Origin: Polysphondylium violaceum
Taxonomy: Eukaryota > Evosea > Eumycetozoa > Dictyosteliales > Dictyosteliaceae
DNA: 64,000 nt
Assembly (NCBI GenBank): GCA_000277445.1
Contig: AJWJ01000026.1
Coordinates: 26,039-90,038, forward strand
Direction: 5' to 3'
Below are positions 55,550 to 64,000 of the stretch, in pieces (positions within the stretch are counted from its first letter, which is position 1; the number at the start of each line of letters is the position of its first letter). A model generated the notes under the pieces. The model had not been told where the DNA came from. It did not search any database and was given only the letters and a program-made list of their open reading frames with translations. Made by a program: the position numbers and the translations under genes.

Positions 55550-57289
55550 TTATTTTTTATCAGAGGATGGTGGAATGACGACTTCAGGTTTCATGGTGGG
55601 GAAAAGAATAACGTCTTTGATGGTTGTAGTGTTTGAGAAAAGCATGCACAAACGATCAATGCCCAAGCCCCAGCCTCCAGTTGGTGGCAAACCGTACTCC
55701 AAGGCGTTGCAGTAGGTTTCATCTAAAATTTGAGCTTCCTCATCGCCTGTGGTACGATCTTTGGATTGAGCGTAGAATCTGTCTCTTTGTTCCACTGGAT
55801 TATTCAATTCGCTGTAGGCATTGACCAACTCTTTGCCACCGACAAATAACTCGAATCTCTCAGTCTTTTGATCAGAGGTTCTGTGGAGTTTGGCAAGAGG
55901 ACTCATGGCCAATGGATGGTCAATGATAAATGTGGGTTGGGTGCACAATGGTTCGAGAAGGGTGGAGGCCATCTCGTCGAGAATACGTGTGGGTGTGTGG
56001 GGCTTTTTGCAATTGATGCCGTTTTCTTTACAGATTTCCAACAACTCGGGAATGCAGTCGTAGCTGACCAAGTCTTTGGGCAACTTTCTTCCCACAAGCT
56101 CTTCAATTTTATCAATGAAATTAATCTTTTGGAATGGTGCTTTAAAGGAAATCATCACGTCTGGATTGGAAGGGAGTGGGACCTCGTAGGTGCCCAAAGT
56201 GTGGTACACCATCTTGGACAACAAATCCTCGGTCATTGCTATCAATTCGTTGTAGTCAGAGTAGGCTTGGTAAAACTCGCAGGTGGTAAACTCGGGATTG
56301 TGTGTGAGATCGATGCCCTCGTTTCTAAATTGCTTGCCAATCTCAAACACTCTGTCAAATCCAGAAATTACCAATTGTTTTAAAAAGAGTTCTGGTGAGA
56401 TACGGAGAAAGAGGTCCAAATCCAAAGAGTTGGAGTGGGTCTTGAATGGTTTGGCATTGGCTCCTCCGACGTTGGTTGAAAGAATAGGGGTGTCGACTTC
56501 CAAGAATCCTCTCTCGACCAAATAGGAACGCAAGAAATTGATCATTTTGCTACGAATGAGGAATGCTCTCTGAATTTGTGGATTGACAATGAAATCCAAT
56601 GCTCTGTTTCTGTATCTGTTCTCTTTGTCTCTTAATTTAAATGGGATTGGTCTCATGCATGGGGTGAGCAATGAGATCTCTTTGGGAATGATACTGAGCT
56701 CACCAAGGTTACTCTTTGCGGGGATACCTCTGATTTCAATGACGTCTCCTTTACGCAACACATTTTGCATGACACTAAACTCTGGGGCGTTTTGATAGTA
56801 TTTGAGATTGGCCATAACTTGTAGTGATGATTGGGGCTCGTCGATCTGTGTCTCTGGATCTGCGTTGGTGGCTCTGATATCGATAAAGAATAATTTGTCA
56901 CTAGAGATACGAATAGATTTAATTCTACCGGCAACGACAACGTTATCTCTGTCCATCAACTTTCCGCCATTCTCTAGTTGGCCCTGAAATTCTTTTCTGA
57001 AATTCTTGAGTGTGTGACTGAGTTGTCTAGCTTGGGCTTCATAGATTTGTTTACCTGTTTTTTCACTATACTCTCTCACCATATCCTCTCTAGATTGGAA
57101 ATATTGCTTCAAGTATGTTTCGCTCTCCATATCTTCTTCACTAACTTCTTGTTCACCATTATTATTTTTATTTTTGTTGACCACTTTACTTGAAAATGAT
57201 CTGCTGATAAATGATGATGATGATGATCTACTAGTATTCAAAGATCTACTTAAAGATCTATTTACAAGAGTAGAAAATGTTCTATACAT
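55550..57289 (-). CDS. mlysS: Class II lysyl-tRNA synthetase, mitochondrial type
   Basis: One exon, 579 residues. The first 40 residues are Ser/Arg-rich without acidic residues (MYRTFSTLVNRSLSRSLN), a convincing mitochondrial presequence. An OB-fold anticodon domain follows (VVVAGRIKSIRISSDKLFF), then the class II core: motif 2 FRNEGIDLTHNPEFTTCEFY and motif 3 GGWGLGIDRLCMLF. It charges tRNA(Lys) in the organelle. The overall order and the Lys-site residues (GGKELVNAYSELN) are intact. The gene is convergent with DPM1, with about 60 bases between stops. Confidence 0.92.
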   Translation of the reverse strand: MYRTFSTLVNRSLSRSLNTSRSSSSSFISRSFSSKVVNKNKNNNGEQEVSEEDMESETYLKQYFQSREDMVREYSEKTGKQIYEAQARQLSHTLKNFRKEFQGQLENGGKLMDRDNVVVAGRIKSIRISSDKLFFIDIRATNADPETQIDEPQSSLQVMANLKYYQNAPEFSVMQNVLRKGDVIEIRGIPAKSNLGELSIIPKEISLLTPCMRPIPFKLRDKENRYRNRALDFIVNPQIQRAFLIRSKMINFLRSYLVERGFLEVDTPILSTNVGGANAKPFKTHSNSLDLDLFLRISPELFLKQLVISGFDRVFEIGKQFRNEGIDLTHNPEFTTCEFYQAYSDYNELIAMTEDLLSKMVYHTLGTYEVPLPSNPDVMISFKAPFQKINFIDKIEELVGRKLPKDLVSYDCIPELLEICKENGINCKKPHTPTRILDEMASTLLEPLCTQPTFIIDHPLAMSPLAKLHRTSDQKTERFELFVGGKELVNAYSELNNPVEQRDRFYAQSKDRTTGDEEAQILDETYCNALEYGLPPTGGWGLGIDRLCMLFSNTTTIKDVILFPTMKPEVVIPPSSDKK

Positions 57290-57608
57290 TGTATATTGTA
57301 TATATTATAAAACTAGTCTTTCTGCACACAACCAATATAAGAAAGATATTTCTTTGATCATGTTTGTCGTTTTTTTTTTACTTTTTTTTTTCTTTTTTTT
57401 TTTTTCGTTTTTTGCAAAAAATGCGCATTTTCGCCCTCCTCCCAGGAATGATCAGTTTTTGCATTTCCACATCATCAATAAATTAAATTGGGGAATGGTT
57501 TAAAATAATATTTATTATAATTAATTAAATTAACTTTTTTTTTTCTTTTTCTTTTTTCCTTTAATATAATGATCATGATATATTGATATTGATATTAATA
57601 GTTAAGAT
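57290..57608. other. Intergenic, T-rich
   Basis: A 319-base spacer dominated by T-runs (57369-57405, 57537-57560). It contains the promoter of the lysyl-tRNA synthetase and the 3' flank of the GNPTAB-like gene. Frames here are poly-Phe artefacts. Confidence 0.4.
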
Positions 57609-60600
57609 TTATACAACAAATGGATTAGATTTTGATTTATAGTTGTCACGAGCACCGCTACTGCTTCTTTTCTTGCTCTTGTGGAATGATGTGGAAACTC
57701 GGCATTTCCATATGATCAATAAAACACACATAGAGATGCAAACAATGAAATAGTAACTGGTGTGACTTCGAGTCTTTACCTCTTGCACGGTTTCTTTGGC
57801 ATCTTGTATATAGGTGAAGGGATTCAACTTGCCTGGTGGGAGCTCAAAGGAGGAGGGACGGGGGAACAGCGATTCGTAGAAATCGTGAAGCACCTTAACA
57901 ACCTTTACTGAATGGGGGTCGGTGTGATTCATGTTGTCGTTGAGACAAATGAATTTCTGTCTCTTTTGTCGGATGCCGTCCAGCTTGCCTTGGGTGATGG
58001 TGGCGTTGTTTTCAATCATGAGGAATGCTACTTCGTCGGTACCGTCAATCGTTGTTCGATAGAATGGTTTCTTGGAATAGGCCTTTTGCATGTCCTCCAT
58101 GGTCTTGTTGTCGCTTTTGATCACTTCCAAAGTTATTTTACAGTCGATTCGCTCGGCCTCTTCGACCAAAGAGTGGTTCTGGTGTATCATTGACAAGGCA
58201 TCGAGATCGCCAGCGTCAAAGAGTGTTTGGTAGTGATGGTCCATGCACACCTGATATAAATGGGCCTTGATTTGGTTCCAGAACGGCTCTTTGAGCGGCA
58301 CGCCATAGAGATTGATGGCAAAGGTACGCAACTCGTTCTCTGACAGATATCCATCACGATTGCCATCCAACTGGCCCCACACTTGAGTGATGTTGTAGGG
58401 AACCTTTTTATGGATGATATAGTAAAAGAATGAGAAAGCATATTGCATGTCTTTGGAATTTCTAAGACTGTGAGAAGATGTTTCATCCCATTGTTCTGAC
58501 CATTTCTCTTGAATTTCATTCATTACATCTACATCAATCATGTGAGGCATGTGAGCTGGTACTTTTCTAGGAGATGATCCAAACTCTTTGGTATAAAGAC
58601 GATTAACAAATTTCAATGAATCACCAAACATATCCAACAACTTTCTACGATTATTTTGTGATTTATGTTGTTGTTCTTGTATTGTTTCCCATGGATAAAC
58701 TTCACCTTCATCTCTAAGTAATCTCTCTGTCTCTCTGTTGATTCTATAATTTCTGACTTCTTTAAGATCATCTGTATATAAAATATCATTAAACAATAAT
58801 TCACTCTGTTTCTCTTGTAATATTTGATCAAAGGTCATTCCTTGATAATGTTTAGCTAATTGATTTGAACCTTGATACTTGTCATCGTCATCATCATTGT
58901 TATTATTATTATTATTATTATTACCATTATTATCAGCAATAGTTTCTTGTGATCCTGATGGCTTATAATTTAATTGAATAATAACATCTGCCTCATCATC
59001 ATTACTATTGTTGTTGTTTTCAATCTCTTTAAATTTCTTTAATACTTGTTCTTGCTCTTCTTCTTGTTCATCTGTATCTTGTTCAAACATTAATGGTTGT
59101 CTAACACCAGCTGTACTAAAACCCAACAAACCTATTTCTTTTACATTTCCTTCTTGTTGTTCTTCTCCTTCTACTTTTTTTAAATTTATGGGTGGACTAG
59201 GTGTACTCTTGTAAAAAGTAGAGTCTTCTTGTTCGGTAACTATAAATGGTGGATTTTTATCCACCTCTTGTTCATCCACTACCATTGGACCATCATTATT
59301 ATCATTATCGCTCTCATTTTCGTTACTAACTATACCAACACCTAAGGCCAACTCTTGTTCTTCTTTTTCATCATTAGCTGTTGTATTTGAATCTTTTGTT
59401 TTATTCAAAGATGTTAAAACAGCAGATGGTACAACAGCAGGAGGAATGGTTTCTGTTTGTGTCGATAGAGTCATATTAAAACTCTTGTCAAATGATTTAC
59501 TAACCGAGGTATTGTTTTCCATGACCATTTTATCATAGGATATCGAGATGGCCACAGTTTGATAGGGCTGATTCTTGTGGAATGTGAGTGTCATGATCTT
59601 GTATTTCTGCGATATGGTTGCCGTTCTCACAAGATTAGAGTTGTCGTGAGAGCCATCGGTGATTGAACCATTGCCAACGACATGAGTTAGATTAAAGTAC
59701 ACAGAGTAGGTGTTGTTGGGTAAATGGATCAACGAGGTGTTTAGCTTGATGTCGTGTCCGACCATATCACTGTACATGACTTCAATGCCACAGTCGCCGG
59801 CATCGAATCCACAGTCTACATTACGACACATCTTGTCGCAGTATCTGTCACCCACCCAGCTATCGGGACAGCCACGTGAGCAAAAGGTCTTGGACTTGTC
59901 TGTGCCAAACCCGACGCCACCGCCATTGTTGGCGTTGGTGTTTGTGTTGGATGCTGTTGTCGTGCCAAAGCTGGTCAATCCGCCATTGGCTGTATTGGTG
60001 TTGGTGTTTCTATTTTTGTTCCACCATCTGGTCTTCATCTGCCCAGTGCTATTGTTGCAATCACCCGCATCAAACTCGCACATGGTGACATTGCACGCCT
60101 GGTCGCAGAATCCATCGCCGATCCAGTTATTTGGACAGCCGTCGTTGCAGTTGGGCACGGGCCAACTGAGAAACACCTTTTGGCCGCCATGTTGCGTGTA
60201 AAAGTCATCGGGGAATATCTCTCGACCAAACATGACGTCGTCATTCAAATAGATAAACTTTTTCGACAGACCGGGTATTCTGTGGATATGTGTCTCGATC
60301 GAAGGTGAGCTAAATGTAGGCAAGTGAGACTTGTTGACAAATATATCCTCATGTGTAATAATCGATACCTTGGGGTTCGACATATCCAGCCAATTTGGCA
60401 CCTGTCCATTGGTGATAATGTACACATGTCTGACCCACGGAGCAAACGACTCTATCGATCTCAACGAATATCTAAGCTCCTGATTGTCGACAAATCTACT
60501 CGCTGTATTATCATCTTTAAAACAATTATCTTTTTCCGGCACCTGCTTATCCACACATTCCGGTACTATATAGTTGTTATGTTATTGTATTAATACCTAT

Positions 60601-60971
60601 CTCCCTACACCTACTTCTACATATACCAAATACATACTGGTTGGATCTCTCTTTGATCTTTTCAAATCACTCACTGCTTTGAGGAGGATTGGGTCACTGC
60701 CGTTTACCCATGTGTAGACTATATCGATTGGTTGAGAACATAATATATTTTGATAAGACACACCACCGACATTGTTATTCCACGCCACTTGCTTATTGAA
60801 TTCATGGGTGTAATTGTAATCATATTGGTTGGCCATAAAGGTGAGTAATTGAAACACAGTGTTAAAAGTTACAAACGCACCCACGATGCACAATGCCATT
60901 CCCCATCGACTCGACAGAAAAGAGTAGAACTTAAACTGCAACAATTTCATAAAACCACTGTTTCTCTCCAT
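57609..60971 (-). CDS. gnptab: GlcNAc-1-phosphotransferase alpha/beta-like (Stealth family)
   Basis: Exons 60971-60638 and 60565-57609 join in frame to 1096 residues. A type II signal-anchor helix (MALCIVGAFVTFNTVFQLL) lies near residue 25 and a second membrane helix (FIVCISMCVLLIIW) near the C-terminus, the GNPTAB topology. Stealth blocks are PIDIVYTWVNGSDP, RFVDNQELRYSLRSIESF and KKFIYLNDDVMFG. Two Notch/LNR modules follow (CPNNWIGDGFCDQACN with CEFDAGDC, and CPDSWVGDRYCDKMC with CGFDAGDC), and later an EF-hand-like loop DGNRDGYLSENE. The enzyme transfers GlcNAc-1-phosphate onto mannose of lysosomal enzymes in the Golgi. An Asn/Asp/Glu-rich spacer of about 250 residues sits in the middle, where the animal enzyme is cleaved into subunits. 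Confidence 0.9.
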
Positions 60972-61744
60972 TCTCGCTATTTTGTTGTGATTTCTGTATT
61001 GTTGCGCAACACAGACTGAAATAATAAATAATATCCTGTCCTTGATATTTGATTAAATGTATTGGTGGTGTTGTTGTTGTGTATTCTTCACACCAAGAAT
61101 AATAATAATAATAATAATAACAATATTATTATAATAATAATTCACCTATAAACTACTTAAAGTTTTTAGTTTATTACACACGTGTGATCTAAAGAGGATG
61201 TGGATAGAATGCGATAATATCTTGTATAATTAATCTGGATCCTGTTTATTGTAATGTGATTGTTATTAATATTTGTACACATAAACTCTTTACTCGTACA
61301 GTAATAAAGTACACTATTATGATAATGTAATAAATGAATAGATTTGGTATTGTGTGAGTGTGGGTGTGAGTGTGATTATTTAGAGTATGATTTGCGCGCA
61401 AACAGAACATGCGGAGTGTGGTGATGTGTGAGTGTTTTATCTATCTTAAGTAGGGGAAATTAAAAGAACCCGATAATCGGTATTGTCTATAATAGTAATA
61501 ATAATAATAATAACACTGTTTCAATCAATATCGATTGCTAAAAATAACATCCACATGATATTGTTGTTAACAACAAAATAAAAAACTTCAAACACACCCA
61601 CACTCACACATTTGAACGAATGTGGTGATGTTGTGTTTTAAAAATCAATCGCTTACCCAATAAACTATCCCTACTCAATGGTGGGTGAACACTACTGTAT
61701 GATATCATAAAACAAATATAAAAATATGCCAATTTTTGAATATT

Positions 61745-61778
<34 letters not shown>

Positions 61779-61917
61779 AAAATCTTTTTTGGAAGCTTCA
61801 GTTGTTGTCGAATGCGAATATGAAAATGAATTTTCAAATTGCATGGGGTGACACATTGAGTCAAAATCAACAAATTTAGAAATAAAGATACTATATTACC
61901 AATTATATAAATATATT
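60972..61917. other. Intergenic with trinucleotide repeats and poly-A
   Basis: About 950 bases. It contains (AAT)n at 61099-61120 and 61493-61511, a GT-rich patch at 61351-61375, GCGCGC near 61395, and an A32 tract. No ORF or RNA gene is supported. It is the promoter side of the GNPTAB-like gene and the 3' flank of CCDC22. Confidence 0.4.
61746..61777. repeat. Poly-A tract (32 bases)
   Basis: An unbroken run of 32 A residues. Such tracts are common in dictyostelid spacers and are assembly-sensitive. Confidence 0.9.
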
Positions 61918-63919
61918 TTATTCTTGTTGCATTTTAGATTTAATGGTTTTGATGAGATTTTGATTTTCAGTCTTGACATTCTTGAGATCATTTACAATAC
62001 GATCAGAATTGAGAGTGTTGGTCTTAACGGTGATGTAGTCGATTTTGGACTCGAGGGTGAGAACGTTGTTTTGAAAGGAGCCAGTCTCGTCAATGACTTT
62101 AAAGAGTTTTTGGAATTTTTCGTCAATGACGGCAAAAGACTTGATGGCTTGTTTGGCAATGGGGTCTTTTTTGGCGTCGTTGTAGAGGAGATCTTTGACG
62201 AGGTCAAATGTACGCACGGCAGTGTCTGTGATTGAGTTGATGTCCTTTTGGAGGTTCTTGGTGTCCAACAAGACCTTGTCAATGTCGACCTTTTGCTTTT
62301 TGATGTTTTTGACAGTTTCCAAAATACGGAGGGTGTAGATGGAACGATTGGCATCCTTGGGTGCCTCTTTGTAGGCTTGTTGGAGTTGTTGAAAGAGCTC
62401 TTCTTTTTGTTGAACCTCTTCGACAAGCTTTCTGATGAGCGCACGCATCTCTTTGATACGATCCAATTTGGATTTGGCCTCGTCGGCCTCGTTGTTGGCA
62501 CGGTCTTTGAGCGAACGGTATTTCTCAATGATGGGTTTACGCACTTTTTCCCACTCGCCCGACATCTCGAGAATGTTGGCCGATGTTTGGTTGCAGAGTG
62601 CCTGAAGCTCCTTGGTGTTGCCTTCGGCGTCGTCGAGCAGAGAGAATGTCTTCTTTTTGATTTTATATGCTTTTTCGAGGCCCTCACGTTGCTGGTCTTG
62701 TTCGTTACCCAAGGCCTCTTGTTGACGCATCTGTTGGGCAAAGTTTTCCATGTCACGTGCAAAGCTTGAGATCTTTTGAGAGAGTTGGTTGAGTTGTTCT
62801 TGAAGTCTGTCAATCTCTGCTTGACGCTTGGCTTGTCTCTCCTCTTCGGTCTCTGTAGATTCTGCTGCTGCGGGCACTGCAACGGTGCTTTGATTCGAGA
62901 GTTCGTTGGTGAAATCCTTCTTTCTCGAAAACTGGCCCTCGCTGTCTTCAGAGTAACCTCTAAAGTCAGAGATCAACTCTGACAAGCTCTCTAAACGACC
63001 GCCTCGGCTGCCCTCAGACATGCCACCACTCTCCATCATTGATGTTCTTATAGAGTCATTCATCTTGTTGAGCACATTCTTTAACTTTTGTTTCTTGTAT
63101 TCAATGGGATTGAGACCACTTGCGCTGCCCTTTCGCTTCCACTCAAGGTCACGTTCCTGGGCCTCTGCATAGATGGAGAGATTATACTCAAACACCGATG
63201 GTGCCAAATCATCAAATCTGTTGGGTTGGTTGGTGATGGGTGGGAGAAAATGTGTAAAGTACTCCTCAAGGCCTGGTGTGACCTTGAGTTGTCTACCACG
63301 AAAGGGGATCTTGACCTCTTGTGTGGTAAAGAGACGTGCGGTACTGTAATTGCCAGGCACACGTTTAGAGAATGGACAGAAATAGGGCATCCAGCTCTCC
63401 TTGATGCATCCTTGTAAATATAAACAAATTTGATCCTCAATCTTGACTGTGCTGGCACCACCACTGCCTGTTTGATCAATTTCCTTTTTGGGTAAATTTT
63501 GTCCCAAGAATATCAATATTCTACGTGTGTCGTTGATGTTTGGATATAAAAGATTATGAAAACTTAGATCTGCTCTATAACCAAGATCTTTGATTAAATT
63601 TGCAATCAATGACCATGAATTTACTCTACTAGACATATTCTTTGGTAATGTACTAGTTAAATTTGTAACCTTATTTTCATTGATCACTTTTAAATATGCT
63701 AATATACATTTATAAAGTAAATCTGTATCTAAATCTTTAATTGTTGTATTATCTTCTATTTCACTAAGATGTATATGCATGCATGTATGTAAATATGAGT
63801 TGTTTAATAGCAGAATGTATTAGTATATTCACTATTCACTCAGTATTATTATAAGTAAGCATTTATTACCATCCTAGATCCTTTAATGTGATCAAGATAA
63901 TTTCATCAGCATCATCCAT
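61918..63919 (-). CDS. ccdc22: CCDC22, subunit of the CCC endosomal complex
   Basis: Exons 63919-63870 and 63763-61918 join in frame (GTAATA donor, CTTAG acceptor) to 631 residues. The start MDDADEIILITLKDLG followed by LYKCILAYLKVIN and LGYRADLSFHNLLYP matches the N-terminal NN-CH domain of CCDC22. The motif RVNSWSLIANLIKDLG is in the same region. From about residue 300 to the end the protein is continuous coiled coil (EEERQAKRQAEIDRLQEQL and on). CCDC22 pairs with CCDC93 and COMMD proteins and works with WASH and Commander in endosomal recycling. Length is close to human CCDC22 (627). The upstream start lies in the first exon; the ATG at 63780 would lose the conserved beginning. Confidence 0.9.
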
Positions 63920-64000
63920 GTTGTGTAATGTATATCTATTTAATATAAGAGTGATCAATCAATGTATCTATTTTTTTGATTTATTTTTTTTTTTTTTTTT

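Noticed and set aside
55868-56383. 171-residue plus-strand frame inside the lysyl-tRNA synthetase gene
   Set aside because: Antisense shadow of a strongly conserved coding region; no family features of its own.
61992-62882. 296-residue minus-strand frame within CCDC22
   Set aside because: Shifted-frame shadow of the coiled coil, rich in Arg/Ser/Thr; the CCDC22 frame is clearly the real one.

Overview
This is nuclear DNA of a dictyostelid social amoeba or a close relative. The spacers are very AT-rich with long poly-T/poly-A runs. Introns are short (about 55-110 bases) and AT-rich with GTAAGT/GTATGT donors. Coding regions carry Asn, Gln and Ser homopolymers, and several families are dictyostelid favourites (FNIP repeats, hssA-like small proteins, B-box/kelch, expanded O-methyltransferases). 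Codon use in the housekeeping genes is less AT-biased than I would expect for D. discoideum, so another genus is possible. Species cannot be fixed by reading alone. I rebuilt spliced genes by eye; where I give exon joins, the reading frame closes exactly unless I say otherwise.

Layout. 1-14 kb: ZMAT2 splicing factor, a coiled-coil protein, dynein intermediate chain, a tandem pair of aminoglycoside-phosphotransferase-fold kinases, CWH43-like GPI-lipid remodelling protein, a BAR-like protein with NPF motifs, METTL6-like tRNA methyltransferase, a third APH-fold kinase and an N/Q-rich protein. 15-18.2 kb: a gene-poor stretch of about 3 kb with small or partial ORFs and two clear hairpins. 18.2-30.8 kb: an accessory region with a small hssA-like gene, four apparently intact O-methyltransferases, one frameshifted copy, at least two decayed fragments, two tandem secreted histidine phosphatases (MINPP1-like) and a small secreted Cys-rich protein. 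31-64 kb: mostly conserved cell-biology genes, namely RABL3-like GTPase, B-box/kelch protein, TMEM135-like, a four-helix membrane protein, FNIP-repeat protein, cysteinyl-tRNA synthetase (C-terminal frameshift), amino-acid transporter, AIG1-type GTPase, TRAPPC11, DPM1, mitochondrial-type lysyl-tRNA synthetase, GNPTAB-like phosphotransferase and CCDC22. Two unrecognised genes and a decayed coding remnant lie among them.

How the genes relate. Several products share the secretory and endolysosomal system: TRAPPC11, DPM1, CWH43, GNPTAB, CCDC22 and the dynein chain. They are ordinary separate transcription units and I see no operon logic. The one place with real cluster character is 18-31 kb: tandem methyltransferases of the class dictyostelids use to finish polyketide signals (the DIF-1 methyltransferase type), recent duplication and gene-conversion traces, pseudogenes, and interleaved secreted proteins. 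No polyketide synthase or halogenase lies in the window, so a metabolite cluster is a hypothesis only.
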